Positions 22,705 to 34,932 of a DNA stretch of 48,940 nucleotides are shown here, piece after piece. Every line of letters begins with the position of its first letter. The first letter of the stretch is position 1. Under the pieces are notes generated by a model that did not search any database, was not told where the DNA came from, and was given only the letters and a program-made list of their open reading frames with translations. Source of the DNA: Byssochlamys sp. IMV 00236 (lineage: Eukaryota; Ascomycota; Eurotiomycetes; Eurotiales; Thermoascaceae); the NCBI GenBank assembly GCA_001931875.2, contig MSJH02000500.1:1-48940 (forward strand), given 5' to 3'. Made by a program: the position numbers and the translations under genes.

Positions 22705-24589
22705 TTATATTTTGGCTAACAATTTGTTATTCATGTTGTATTTTAAGACTAATGTTATCAAGGCTGACAGAATGAATGCAAGTCCTGTAAATAATTCTTG
22801 TGAGAGAAACGAGTTTTTGTTGGTAGCTGTTTGTATTGCACCAGCTAAAGAAGGACCAAATCTTGCTGCTGTCATGAAAAAGAGATATAAGCATACTCCA
22901 GATGGATATTTCTCTATGCCAGTGATTGATACGGTGATAGGCGCCACTATAAACCATTATAAGTAAATATATTAAAAAAGCAGCTGTAATATAATCTTTA
23001 CACAATGAGAATACGGATCCACTCATGAATCCATAGACGAGGATAAAGATCAACAAGGTAGCAAATGAATTCGCCAACAGCCATATGATTAATGAACTTA
23101 ACCCACAAGCGAATAGGAAAAGCATATTGATATTGATGACACCAACATGATCCCCAAGATACCTAGCATCAGGTTAATACTGTTTCTTATCAAAACAATA
23201 GATTAGTTACCCTGACATAATTCTGCCAATGACATTTACAGCAGAAAAGGCAGCAACAAGAATAGACCCCTGAGAAGGACGTAATCCGATTTTGGTGGCA
23301 TGTGAAGGAAGATAGAATGCAGGTATGAAGTACCCCAGCATGCTCAGATTGCCAGAGATACACCAGATAATAAAGTTTACATCTTTACAAACACTTGTAT
23401 CAACCATTTCTTTTAAACTTTTCTTTTTAGTTTTAGGCATATGTGGGCTTTCTTTTAGCAATAGAGTGGATGTTAAACTAATGACAAATGTAATAATGCT
23501 CAAGATTCGATAGCACCTGTATATAAAAGAGTTAATCGATTCCCCCTCTTTTTATTGTTCATTTATTTACCAAGCGCCACCGAGGGATTCGTTTAGATGT
23601 GTCATAATAAAAGGCATGATCAATCCACCAAGGCCAGATCCGCTGACCATTATGCCCATAGCAAATCCGCGCCTTCGAACGAACCACTGAGGAGAGATTG
23701 ACATGGAAACCTTTGCATATGAGGGATCAGCACACATTCATGACTCTTTTATCAATACTTACTATATACAAAAGTGCGGCACCAATACCATGCATAATAC
23801 TTTGTGTTATATACAATTGCCAGACCTAACTATGAATTAGTACTTGAAGAGAGTGAGAACACCAAATTGCTTGTTATTACCTGCTGAGCAAAACTTGCCA
23901 ATACTAAGCCAGCTGTTAGACATATGGTTGCGATGAAGAGTACCCATCTTGTGCCGATCAGTGACATAAGAACCGGAGTTATCGGCCCCATTAGACCAAA
24001 AAAAGACATGCCTAATGTACCAACAAAACTTAGCGCAGTGACATCTACTGAGCCTTTAAATATCTGTCTATCATAATAATCTTGCATGATTCCTAGGTAG
24101 AATATGTGTTATTGATAAGGTAAGGAAAAAAAAAATTGGCCTACCCCTACATATTCAAAAAGAGCATTAGTGAACAAAAGAATTTATACAATCTGTCTGT
24201 GTTTACCAGCTTGATAGAGTACACATGCTAATGACTTGAGCCAAGAATCCACTAAACAAAATAACCCACCGGTATGGGTCTTCCTCTGTATCATACTGAT
24301 CATTTTTAGCATTGGCCTTTTCAGATATGTAACCAGAATCTGCCATTATGCGTGAGCGAAATAGATTATCTGGTTGCAATGTGCAAGTTATAACGCGGTC
24401 GCCCAGAGTATATACGAGTGTGATGTACTCACCTTGGGATTTTATATTGTATTTTCCCAATTGAATTGTACTTGAATCGCTAGTAAGTTGGCTATCGAAC
24501 ACGACGGTACCAGCATCATCTGCTGATAGTCGTGAATCTTCAAGTTGAGTATCGATTGACTGATTACTATTATTATTTGTGTCTTTCAT
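22705..24589 (-). CDS. MFS transporter, monocarboxylate-transporter-like (MCT) type
   Basis: Exons 24589-24207, 24146-24145 (2 nt), 24092-23881, 23825-23763, 23710-23571, 23516-23211, 23162-23002 and 22946-22705 give 502 residues. It is a membrane carrier of the major facilitator superfamily, and the MCT branch moves monocarboxylates or related small acids. The first 110 residues are hydrophilic, and about 12 membrane segments follow. Visible signatures are WVILFSGFLAQVISM then SSWGIMQDYYDR (TM1 region), SPQWFVRRRGFAMG, GSGLGGLIMPF and NVIGRIMSGYLGD. The micro-exon is required to keep the frame and gives WG in the conserved SWG-x-xQ-x-YY motif. A single intron from 24206 to 24093 breaks the frame. 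The substrate is not predictable. The stop is at 22705, and the upstream spacer 24590-25475 likely holds the promoter. Confidence 0.88.
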
Positions 24590-25475
24590 AGTATTTACAA
24601 GAATTAAAAGAAAGTAATGAATGTGATAAAAAGTACAGAATGGGAAAGAAGAAAAGAAAAAGAAAAGTATAAAAGAAGTTGATTCTGCTTTTTTTTTTTT
24701 TTTTCTTTGAGATATATATTGACGTACAGGGAGATCAGAAGGCTTTATTTGATAATATAGGTTTAGTCTTATGTTTACAGAATTTCAGATAACCTTCTTT
24801 CTGCAGTTGAAACTAAAGAGAGTAAGGAGCTAATAAAGGAGGCTAATGACATGCAATGCTATTTCTTTTATGCCCTTTTTGAAATACGACTTGCTCGACT
24901 CTTTATTGTTTGTTGAATTACAATTTATATAATATTAATGTATAGAACTATTCATATTGAATTCTGCTTTGGCAATTGAAAATGAAAAGCCTTCTCCCCC
25001 CTCCTTTTATTACATATTGTATATTCTCCCTTTCCTGGTTTCTAATCAAACATGTTTTATAAAAGGAGAGTAGTCTCGGTGATGGAAGTAGAATATAGAT
25101 AATGTTTAGGTTAATCAAGGCCAAATCAAGGAGTTTTTATAAAAATATACATTTTAAAGAACCATAAAAGGATTATTTCTCTTTTTTTATTGTGTCAATT
25201 CAATGATGACAGAAAATATATATATAAAAATGCCGAATAAAGATATTTTTAGGACATAAAAGTGATTCATTATATAAAATTCCGTGTTTAATAAATGCAA
25301 CCAATATTGATGTAATTATGCATCTTTAATGCCAGTCAAGAAATGCCATTCACAAATCTGATGTCGATCCTAAAACTAAACCTTGTTAAGGATGACGATT
25401 TTGTGGGAATCCATCGTGGGTTGTTTACATTATAGATGATTTTTAAATTTATTTTTGTCCCTTTATATTTTAGTC
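24590..25475. other. Intergenic spacer between the transporter start and the PTAR1 stop
   Basis: This 886-bp AT-rich region has no supported gene. It holds a T-run near 24690-24703 and an AT dinucleotide run near 25217. It serves as the upstream region of the transporter (minus). Confidence 0.5.
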
Positions 25476-26587
25476 TCATCCCTGTCGATCCAATAGTGTT
25501 GAATCAGGAGTTGTTTTTCTGTACATGCAAATTAGTTTACTGTCAATTATAGAAGCATATTGATCATGGCGGCGTTTTTCTAATATAGATAACCATAAAC
25601 CAAACTTGAGAGCAAACTGTTTCTGTTCATCCAAACGAGTCATTTCCAATGCTTGCTCTATGTATTTATCATTCAAGATATCCCATACAAATTGATGTTG
25701 TGATATGCAATAATCTTTTGTATAATACAAGTTGGAACAGTATCTTCTATGACACCAAATGGATTCATGACCAGGAAATTTAATTGTCAAGTTATTTAAC
25801 CATTTCATATGTTGATCTATTAGACATAACTTCCAATTCATCAAGTTCATGATTTGCTCAAGATAATGAAAGCCTGAATAGTCGCTAATGTTAAGTTCAC
25901 ACCAGGAAAGCATAGAACTATACTCTTTCTCTACCAATGCATGTTCTTGTTGATGCCTAGAAAGCATCCAGAAACGATATGACCATGAATAATAGTTGCG
26001 CTTATAAAAACAACATGTCATCTCACACAATTTCATTTCATTTTGAACTTGTACACAGTCATAGTTGGTAACAATCCATTGTCGATGATACCATGCTATT
26101 GCACTCTTTGAATGCTTTGGTATCGTAAATATAAGATTTAGTAATCGTATCTCATCGTCTGGTTGAATATGCTTTGACATCATCAACTCTTTCCTGATCA
26201 TTATTATTATTATTATTATTTGAATGCTCTTCTCCTTTTGCTTACCTTTTATTCATTGCTGTATAGTTATCAGGCTTTAATAATATCATAATTCGTGTCA
26301 CTTGTTCTATTTTTGAATAGTCTTGTTTAGATGTCTTGATATAGTGCTCATGAGCTTCCTTGATTGCAGTGGATAATACTGGTATTGGAATTCCAAGCTT
26401 TGATTCTACCAAGGCAAAAGGATAATATTCCTTTCTTGATAATTCTTGTTGTGGTATCAAATCATACAATAGTCCCAACTCAGTTCTAAGCAATGTTTTT
26501 TAATAACACTAGTTATTCTCAATGATGTTCTAATTACACGTCATTCTCTTTCAATATCTTTGCTAATGTAAGATATATTTGTTGCAT
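25476..26587 (-). CDS. PTAR1: PTAR1-like protein prenyltransferase alpha-repeat protein
   Basis: Exons 26587-26538, 26485-26246 and 26193-25476 give 335 residues. PTAR1 is a prenyltransferase alpha-subunit-like protein; in animals it pairs with RabGGTB to geranylgeranylate substrates such as Ykt6 (known for the family, inferred here). The repeats show the expected pattern: NYTAMNKRKELM, SAIAWYHRQWIV, YYSWSYRFWMLSR, DYSGFHYLEQIM and ESIWCHRRYCSNL, each with the Trp/Tyr-x-x-Arg type core. The first exon (MQQIYLTLAKILKEND) was found by splicing GT(GTAATT) at 26537 to the AG at 26486, because the main frame lacks an ATG. Intron 2 contains an ATT trinucleotide run. It is head-to-head with the SWI3-type gene, 93 bp away. 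Confidence 0.85.
26202..26220. repeat. (ATT)n run in a PTAR1 intron
   Basis: Six consecutive ATT triplets on the plus strand, inside intron 26194-26245 of the PTAR1-like gene. Confidence 0.8.
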
Positions 26588-26680
26588 CTGTTGTTACTTT
26601 GCAAAGAAATCAATTTTTTTTCTCTTTTAAAAATCATTTTTTTTTTCTTTCTATTTCTTCTTTACTCTAGTCAGCACCTC
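26588..26680. promoter_or_regulatory. Very short bidirectional promoter between PTAR1-like and SWI3-like genes
   Basis: Only 93 bp separate the two divergent start codons. The interval is T-rich on the plus strand. The plus-strand leader may start within the PTAR1 leader or include a short 5' intron ending at CTCTAG (26665-26670). Confidence 0.6.
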
Positions 26681-28530
26681 ATGTATTCAGAGCACAACCA
26701 TCCAATCAACACATACATTCCGTCAGAATATTCACCTTATAAAGATACTTCTGATAGTAACAGCATCATAATCTCTGTTCATAATCCTGGTCATGAACCT
26801 GCTGTGAGAGTAAGAGACATTGAAGCAGAGAGACCACAACAGGGCAGCAGACAACGAAAAAATGAATTTGAACCCTATCTGAACGGTGATATTACCAATA
26901 TCTCACAATTTACAGCAGCACAGATTGAACATCCAAAGACACCAAGAAATCACCAGATCGAATCTGTAGATCAACAAGACAAAAGTAAGAAGAAGAATGT
27001 GTGATCAAACCCATAATAACATTTTGAAAAATAGCAGCAAATATTATCAATTTACTTTGTGCAGAACCATACGATTATAAGGCCCTTCAAGATCCAAAAT
27101 GGTTTGATAGAGAGTCAATTCATGATATCGAAAAGATAGCCTTGCCTGAATTCTTTGAAGACGGTCCATTAACTTCTGATGACTATATCCGCTATCGAAA
27201 CTGTATCATTGATACATACAAATCTAATCCAGAATATTATATAACAGTCTCTCATTGTAAACCTAAGCTGATGAATGTCGACCTGGTTACTCTTGTCAGA
27301 ATTCATAATTTTTTAGAATCAAATAGACTGATAAATACAATGGTAAAACGGTAGCTTGTTACAAATTCAATATCAAAAAGCTGAAATGTGTATTAGAATG
27401 ATCCGCGAAGAAGAATATTCGATCCATATATTGACAGTAGCCCTGAACTATGCATTCCTCCTGGGTCACAACGAGACTTTAAGGACATTTCTAAACCAGA
27501 TATACAGTATCTGAAGGATTTAGTATATGATATCTCAATTGCAAAGAACTCAAAAGAACCCTGGAATCTCTCTATTGAAGATCCTTTAAATCCAGACAAC
27601 AGAAAGAAATACAATTGTAGTACTTGCAACACAGACTGTAGCGAAATAAGATATCAGTCATTAAAGTTTAAGCATGTTCAAGTGTGTGTCGATTGCTTTC
27701 TGGAAGGTAGATATTCAGCTGTGCTATCAAGCGGGGACTTTTTACGCATAGATGACTCAGGCGCTGAATTGAACATGGATGATGAATGGACGGATATGGA
27801 AATACTGAGATTATTAGAAGGCATTGAGAAATATGATGATGACTGGTTGTTGATATCTGAACATGTTGGAAGTAGAACCAAAGAACAATGCATAACCCAG
27901 TTTTTACAATTACCTATCAATGATGATTTTCTTTCAACCATTCCAACTGATTCAGAAATGAAAGAAGTACCATTTGGTGAATCATCCAATCCTGTCATGA
28001 CTATGATTGCTTTTCTATCAGGGCACGTCAATAGTGGTGTAGCTTCGGCTGCTGCTAAATCAGCAATGCAAATGTTGATCAAATCCGGTGAAGGTAATGC
28101 TATAGAAGAGCAAAAGTCAGATAATGTCAAACAGGAAGAAATGGATATAGACAGTCTTGATGACAAGGGCAAAGAATTGGAAAGATCACAGCTACCAGAA
28201 GAAAATAAAGGAGCCTTTTCAAAGGAAACGATGCATAAAGCTACAACAACAGCTCTAAAAACAGCAATTGAAACAGCACGTAAATTAGCAGCCTATGAAA
28301 ACGAAGAGATTCAGCACTGGGCAAGATTAGCAGTTAAGACAACAGTAGAAAAATTATCTCTTAAACTTCAACAATATGATGCACTAGAAACTTCGCTAGA
28401 GAATGAACATGAAGAGATGGAAAAGCAAGCGTCAATTTTAGCAAGTTCAATAGATACTTTAATGGCTCAACACCATCCTTTAACAGAAACAGAAATGCCA
28501 ATCACAAACAATGCTTTTAGTTTATCATAA
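26681..28530 (+). CDS. RSC8: SWI3/RSC8 (SMARCC-like) chromatin-remodelling subunit
   Basis: Exons 26681-26984, 27065-27342 and 27397-28530 give 571 residues. This is a scaffold subunit of SWI/SNF or RSC nucleosome remodellers in the nucleus. After a hydrophilic N-terminus comes a SWIRM domain (WFDRESIHDIEKIALPEFF ... YRNCIIDTYKSNPEYYITVS ... RIHNFLESNRLIN). A ZZ-like zinc finger follows (CSTCNTDCSE ... CVDCFLEGRY). The SANT domain has DEWTDMEILRLLEGIEKY and WLLISEHVGSRTKEQCITQFLQLP. The C-terminus carries the conserved NPVMTMIAFLSGHVNSGVAS and a long coiled coil. Start at 26681: the upstream frame is poly-T leader with no ATG. It may be RSC8 or SWI3; the two are hard to separate in basal fungi, which often have one gene. 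Confidence 0.92.
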
Positions 28531-29049
28531 AGATTATAAACTTGTACAGTCTTTTTTTTTAACCTAAATTGAAATGGTGAGTTTTTGTAAATTTAGTTAT
28601 AGACAAGCGTGATAATTATAGTCATTTTCTGTAGACGCTTGTCAACACTATTTTGAGAAAAGAGATACATTTGTTTGCTATGTAAATTTGTTTGTCAAAC
28701 TTTACAAAGGCATATATGATTTAGGGATATTTATTTTACCGCTGTCATTTTTTAAGGATCCATTTTCGACATCCAATAAAAACTCGGTATTTTATGCATA
28801 AATTTGACTCATTCAGCGCTTTGACCATAAAATAAACAAACATTATATAAAATAAATGCCTAAATCACAGTGAAACTAAAAAAAGGGTGGCCTATATGCT
28901 TATCTCAAGCACCTTCTATTTCTCAACAAGGTACACATCTGTCCAAAACCATCCCTGAAAAGACAATACCCAAGCCACTAACAATGGAGCCTATTTAAAG
29001 TACCGATAGTTTGTGGATAAAACTTTTTCTATACAGTTCTTTAGGCTAA
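28531..29049. other. Spacer upstream of leucyl-tRNA synthetase
   Basis: This 519-bp interval contains the 3' UTR of the SWI3-like gene (CCAATAAAAAC near 28773 may be a poly(A) signal) and the promoter of the synthetase gene. No further gene is seen. Confidence 0.5.
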
Positions 29050-32000
29050 ATGTCGACAGAAGCACCCAAAGTAATAAGCTGCTTAAACATAAACCAAGTA
29101 TCATCTAATCACGTACTTTAGACAGCCAAACGTGATGCCCTTCGTGAACTTGAAGGCAAAGCACGCGCTCTTTGGGATAAAGAAAAGACTTTTGAAGTCA
29201 ATGCACCCACCATTGAAGAACACCCCAACACTGACGACCTTCACAAAGTTCATCCTAAATTTATGAGTTGTATGGCTTTCCCTTACATGAATGGTCGCCT
29301 TCACCTTGGTCACGCTTTTACCTTTTCCAAAGTTGAATTTGGTATCGGATATGAACGTATGAAAGGCAAAAGAGCACTCCTTCCTCAGGGCTTTCACTGT
29401 ACTGGTATGCCCATCAAGGTATGCTTTCAAAAAGATATATATATATATCTTCTTTTGACTTATTGCTGACTCCCTTCATAGGCTTGTGCAGACAAACTTG
29501 CTCGTGAAATAGAAATGTTTGGCAAGAACTTTGAAAAGTATGATGAATCAAAAGAAGAAGCGACAGAAGCCAACAAAAATGTCAAGAGTAAGGTTGCTGC
29601 AAAGACGGGCAATGTCACATATCAATTTCAAATCATGCTTTCCTTGGGAATTCCTATCACCGAGATTCACAAGTTTGCTGATCCTTATTATTGGACCGAG
29701 TTCTTTCCTCCTCAGACGATTGCTGATATGACAGCATTTGGTGCAAAGGTTGACTGGAGACGTTCTTTCATCACAACAGATGCCAATCCTTATTTCGACG
29801 CATTTGTACGCTGGCAGATGAGAAAGTTGAAAGCTATGCAAAAAGTCAAATTTGGTGAACGTTATACAATCTATTCTATTGTCGATAAGCAGCCTTGTAT
29901 GGATCACGATCGTGCCTCTGGTGAAGCCCTTGGTCCTCAAGAGTATACGGCTATTAAGATGGAAGTGCTCGAATGGTCTGATGCCGCCAAGGAAGCATTG
30001 ATTTCTAGCGATGAGAAACTCAAAGGAAAGAAGATTTATTTAGTAGCTGCTACCCTTAGACCTGAAACAATGTATGGTCAAACCAACTGCTTTGTTGGAA
30101 CTGAGATTAAGTACGGTGTTTATTATGCTAATGATAACGAAGCTTATGTCTGCACCGAACGTGCTGCTCGTAATATGGCATATCAAAAGATCTTTGCTCA
30201 GGAAGGTGTCATCAACAAGCTTGCTGAAATTGACGGTAAAGACATTGTTGGCACAAAGATCCATGCTCCCTTAAGCAAGTATCCTGCTGTGTATGTCCTT
30301 CCTATGGAGAATGTCTTGTCCACCAAGGGTACCGGTGTTGTTACTTCTGTTCCATCTGATTCTCCTGATGATTATGCTACCTTATCCGATCTTAAGAAGA
30401 AGCCCGACTATTACAAAGTCAAGCCCGAGTGGGTGGCATTCGATCCTATTCCTATTATTGAAACACCTTCTTATGGTAATCTTACAGCACCTAAGCTTTG
30501 TGAAATTAAAAAGATCAACTCTCAAAAGGATCGAGTTCAGCTTGCCGAAGCCAAAGAACTTGCATACAAGGAAGGATTCTATCAAGGTACCGTGTGCATT
30601 GGTGAATATTCTGGTATGAAAGTCCAAGAGGCCAAGAGCAAGATCAGAGATGTCTTGATAAACTCAAAGGAAGCCTTTATTTACAATGAGCCTGAGGGTC
30701 TTGTCATGTCTCGTTCTGGTGACGAATGTGTTGTTGCTCTCTTGGATCAATGGTACCTCGATTACGGTGAAGAGCACTGGAAGGCCAAGACAAAGAAATG
30801 CTTAGACCAGATGAACACTTACAGCAACGAAACCAGAAATCAATTTGAACAGGTCTTGGACTGGCTCAACAAGTGGGCATGCGCTCGTAGCTTTGGTCTT
30901 GGAACTAAACTTCCTTGGGATGAACAATTCTTGGTCGAGTCCTTGTCTGATTCTACCATTTACATGGCATATTATACTATTGCACATCTCTTGCATAATG
31001 ATTTGAGAGGTAGCAGTGTTGGTCCTGCTGGTATCAAGTATGAACAGTTGACAGACAGCGTCTGGGACTACATTTTCGGACTTGGTGATTATCCTGCCGA
31101 TTGCGGTATTCCTCAAGTTACTTTGGACAAATTACGTCGTGAATATGAATACTTTTACCCTTTGGATCTTCGTGTTTCTGGTAAAGATCTTATTCCTAAT
31201 CACTTGACATTCTTCCTCTACAATCATACTGCCATATTCCCCGAAGATAAATGGCCACGTGGTATTCGTTCAAACGGTCACTTGATGCTTGATTCTAAAA
31301 AGATGTCCAAGAGTACTGGTAACTTTATGACAATGAGCGATGCTGTCAGCAAGTATGGTGCCGATGCAACCCGTTTTGCTCTTGCTGATGCCGGTGACTC
31401 AATAGAAGACGCTAATTTCGAGGATGCCACAGCCAACGCTGCTATTTTGCGTCTTTACACTCTCTTGGAATGGTCTGAAGAACAAGTTGCTAAAGCCGAT
31501 AGCCTTCGAACGGGTGAATTCAACTTTTTCGACAAGATCTTTGAAAATGAAATGAACAAGTTGATCATATTGACTAACGACGCCTATGAAGCTACTTACT
31601 ATCGTGATGTCCTTAAATATGGTGTGTATGAATTCCAAGCTGCCAAGGATGCTTACCAGATTGCTTGTACCGAGAGTGGTATGCACAAGGATCTTATCAT
31701 GCGTTATATTGAAACACAAGCATTACTCTTGTCACCCATTACTCCTCACTGGTCTGAACACATTTGGGGAACTCTTCTCAAGAAGGAAGGTTTAATCGTG
31801 AATACTCTTTTCCCTAAGCCTACTGCTGAAGTGAATGAAGTTTTGGAAGCTGCTACTCGCTATATCCGTAAAACTATCAAGGCAATTCGTGATGCTGAAC
31901 TCAATTTGGTAAAGAAGAAGAAGAAAGGAAAGGCTGCTGAAGCGGAATACAAGCCCAGTGAGCCAAAGTCTCTCAAGATCTATGTGGCTACCAAATTCCC

Positions 32001-32361
32001 CGAATGGCAAGAGGCTACCTTGAACGTGATGAAAGAACATTACTCTGAAGGTCAATTTGACGATATCAAGATTCGACAACAACTTGGTGCTCAAGGCATG
32101 TTGAAGGATAAGAAGGTGATGCCTTTTGTCCAAGAGCAAAAGAAGCTGATTTTGAAAGAGGGACCTTCTGCGTTCAATCGTGCTTTGATCTTTAATGAAA
32201 TCGAAACTCTCCAAACAGCTATGGATGAAATAAAACGTGCCCTTGGATTCCATACAGTTACAATTTTGGGCCACGACCAATGGGCTGAAGAAGATCTCAA
32301 GGCTGCCGAAAGTGCTGTCCCTGGTGTTCCTTCGTTTAGCTTTAAAAATGAGGCCAAATAA
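29050..32361 (+). CDS. CDC60: Cytosolic leucyl-tRNA synthetase
   Basis: Exons 29050-29070 (21 nt), 29122-29418 and 29482-32361 give 1065 residues, close to the usual size of the eukaryotic/archaeal-type enzyme. It charges tRNA-Leu with leucine in the cytosol. The HIGH-type motif is PYMNGRLHLGHAFT (near residue 61), followed by LLPQGFHCTGMPI. The editing (CP1) domain includes AATLRPETMYGQTNCFV and GTGVVTSVPSDSPDDY. The KMSKS motif is KKMSKSTGNF near 711. A Lys-rich anticodon/C-terminal domain ends the protein. The 7-codon first exon, MSTEAPK, fixes the start. An AATAAA lies at 32378. Codon choice is strongly biased toward T/C-ending codons, as expected for a highly expressed gene. Confidence 0.97.
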
Positions 32362-32679
32362 TCTTTTTAGATAAATAATAAAGTAAAAAGATGTGTACAC
32401 AAATACTGAATTTATAATAGCTGCCTTTTTTTTTGCCACTTGACAAACATGGTTAGAACGCATATAAAATTAGAGCGTAAAAAAAAAAAAAAAAAAAAAA
32501 GGCAGAAAAATGACATCTACGCAGTAACAGTTTGTTACAGCTACTATCATTTTTTTATATTTTTATATTCATGACATATAAGAAAAAGACTTGTGAAGGC
32601 AAGTTTCTAAAGCCAAAAATATAATACAGTTTAAGCATAACATAGTTATTAGAGTGCCGAAATCAAAAACGGAAATGTA
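32362..32679. other. Spacer with poly(A) tract upstream of the transcription-factor ORF
   Basis: It contains a run of more than 20 A residues near 32479-32500 and AT-rich DNA. On the plus strand, 32655-32679 reads PKSKTEM in a frame that then stops, resembling a lost N-terminus of the next gene (see finding). Confidence 0.4.
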
Positions 32680-34932
32680 ATGGCCAAACACCATGTGAGA
32701 GGTTTAAAAAGAGACAAACTAGACTTTATTGCATGTATATTGATATCCTATAAACATAGATGTCATAAACTCAATCTTCATTGTGCTTATATCGTGAACT
32801 ACTCACCTGCCGACGAAGAATTCATTGAACTTGCAAAACAAGGCAAACTTTTAGAGGAAATTGAGTCACTAAAAAATGAACTAGCACACATGGAAGCAAC
32901 CATGTCCAATCTTAGAGACCCAAACATTGGCAATTCACCGGCACAGACTCTTCCTTCCCTGATTGAAGACAGTGACAAAAGCGTAACCAGCACTGACGAT
33001 GGGTGCATTTCCCCCCTGACCGAAACTGATATCAGCTTTTCCAAACACCCAAACAAGCGCACAAAACGTCTTATTTCTTTTGGAGACGACTCATATGTTG
33101 ATGTATCCAAGTACAATGAGGCCACAGGTGGACCCTCATGGACATTAACAGTCAAGAATGATGGTTTCTGTATTGATACACATGTCAACACTTACTCTGA
33201 CCTGTATAACAACCTTTATCGAGTCCTACAGGTCGTAAACTCAGGCTCAAGGCTTCCTCCCGTGGTGACAAATTGTGTAAGAGAAGACACACTGGTTGGC
33301 GCTTTAAATGAAATGTTTCGCAAAAAATATGGAAAAGTTCACTGCAAAAATGTTGCAAGGTCGATACAAATTTTTATTACTCCTAGCATCCCTGACGTAG
33401 ACACAATGATCGTCTCTCGTTCCCCCGAGAATATAAAGCTGACCACAAGCAAGCTAATACAGGCTTATCTACGCTGCCAGCATCTTCAACAGTTGGCTAT
33501 TCATGTTCCTACATTCTTCAGACTTTTTATTGACGCAGGTTCGTCTAGCGCTGTGATGGCCTTTTGTGCTACTGTGTGCACTCTAAGATGTAAGCATATT
33601 GTCTCATGCTTGCCTTCGGTATCACTGGTTGAATATGGAAAATTCTATTTCGAGAGGGCTCGAGACGCATTATCGGATATGTTTGATCAATGCAACTTGG
33701 AAACATTTACTACTTATGTATTTTTGGCCGTTTATACCTCAGCAGTTGGACAGATTGAAGATAGCAGGCTATATACTGAAATGGCAGAGAGGGTTGCTAC
33801 AATTCTAAAGCCCAGCTATAGCACTGCCTGTAATACAAAGAGCAAAAGCCTGATACATTTGCAGAAAAAGAGTGAAGCCATTCACTTTAAGCGTTTATTA
33901 AACTATTTACATCGCGTGGAAACATTTGTAGAAATATCCGAAGCACAGATAGCTGCTCTGAACAGGAGTGAAACTAGACTGCCTTATTGTACTCTCGTTC
34001 ATTCTAACGAGGGAGAATGGCAAGCTGCAGACGATGATTCAGTACAGGAGAAATGGTTTATCAAGATGCACTCTTATATCTTGCACCTTCAAAGAGCTGT
34101 TCATAAGGCTAGTCGATGTGCTTATTCAAGCGACATATATCACCTAGTGGGCTTAATAGGGCACCAGGTAGAGATGGCAATCTTCCATTGGTATACCAAG
34201 GTGCTACCCCGAGAATTTAGGTTATCGCTTCCTTTATTTGACTCCAATATTGGTTGTGAAAAGTTTTATGCTACTTTGGAACGTGAATGTGCTCATAGTG
34301 CCGTACCTGTGCTAACCACTCTGGCTGCTTATGAAGAATGGGTGGTCTTTTGTCAATCTTATTTACCTAAACGTCTACCTCAACCTGAAAATGAATGGAA
34401 ACTGCTAAAGACAAATTGGGATGGTGGAGAGGTAAAGGATGAGTCAAGGGTCAACAAGAAATGGATAAAGCGAATAGAAAAATTGTTGGAACTTCGTCGT
34501 AGAATCAATTTTGAAGGAAGTGATCAAGAGTACCTTGCTACAATTGAGGCTATTATTGGTAGCAGTGAATATCATGTACAGAAACGAATTATCATGATGG
34601 GTATACATGCTTCATTCAACACTGTGCGTTTAGCCAGGTATCTGAGATCACGATCTGGAGATTGTTACTTTGATATGCGTATTCTCATAAATGCCTGGCA
34701 GCTGTTACTGACAATTTCAAAAGTACAAATCATGATGCCACCAGAAATAATTGAACTGATTCCTCGCGTTCATAAATATCTCCGTATGTGCTTGGCTATA
34801 GTTTACGATGAGGTTAGATTACAACCTTATCAAGGTCAAGTGAGTGACTATATTAGAATGATGGAAGAAGAGTTTAGGTCTCAAACAGTAAAGGATGATG
34901 ACTGTGATTGTGTTTCATGTCCTTACGCCTAA
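32680..34932 (+). CDS. Large fungal transcription-factor-like protein (middle homology region); Zn2Cys6 cluster eroded
   Basis: A single 750-codon frame. Residues around 28-35 read CHKLNLHC (C-x6-C), which is what the second half of a Zn(II)2Cys6 cluster looks like; a Leu/Glu-rich linker (LEEIESLKNELAHME) typical of the dimerisation coil follows. The middle and C-terminus resemble the fungal-specific transcription factor domain: helical, with LIQAYLRCQHLQQLAIHVPTFF near 260-285. The first half of the zinc cluster is absent from this frame. A frame-shifted remnant reading PCERFKKRQTRLYC lies at 32691-32732, with Phe where the second Cys should be. So DNA binding is doubtful, or the true 5' exon differs from this start. 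The regulated genes cannot be inferred. The stop codon follows CVSCPYA. Confidence 0.6.
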   Translation: MAKHHVRGLKRDKLDFIACILISYKHRCHKLNLHCAYIVNYSPADEEFIELAKQGKLLEEIESLKNELAHMEATMSNLRDPNIGNSPAQTLPSLIEDSDKSVTSTDDGCISPLTETDISFSKHPNKRTKRLISFGDDSYVDVSKYNEATGGPSWTLTVKNDGFCIDTHVNTYSDLYNNLYRVLQVVNSGSRLPPVVTNCVREDTLVGALNEMFRKKYGKVHCKNVARSIQIFITPSIPDVDTMIVSRSPENIKLTTSKLIQAYLRCQHLQQLAIHVPTFFRLFIDAGSSSAVMAFCATVCTLRCKHIVSCLPSVSLVEYGKFYFERARDALSDMFDQCNLETFTTYVFLAVYTSAVGQIEDSRLYTEMAERVATILKPSYSTACNTKSKSLIHLQKKSEAIHFKRLLNYLHRVETFVEISEAQIAALNRSETRLPYCTLVHSNEGEWQAADDDSVQEKWFIKMHSYILHLQRAVHKASRCAYSSDIYHLVGLIGHQVEMAIFHWYTKVLPREFRLSLPLFDSNIGCEKFYATLERECAHSAVPVLTTLAAYEEWVVFCQSYLPKRLPQPENEWKLLKTNWDGGEVKDESRVNKKWIKRIEKLLELRRRINFEGSDQEYLATIEAIIGSSEYHVQKRIIMMGIHASFNTVRLARYLRSRSGDCYFDMRILINAWQLLLTISKVQIMMPPEIIELIPRVHKYLRMCLAIVYDEVRLQPYQGQVSDYIRMMEEEFRSQTVKDDDCDCVSCPYA

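Noticed and set aside
25201..25370. C/D-box snoRNA candidate (ATGATGA near 25203, CTGA near 25359)
   Set aside because: Spacing is too long and there is no terminal stem.
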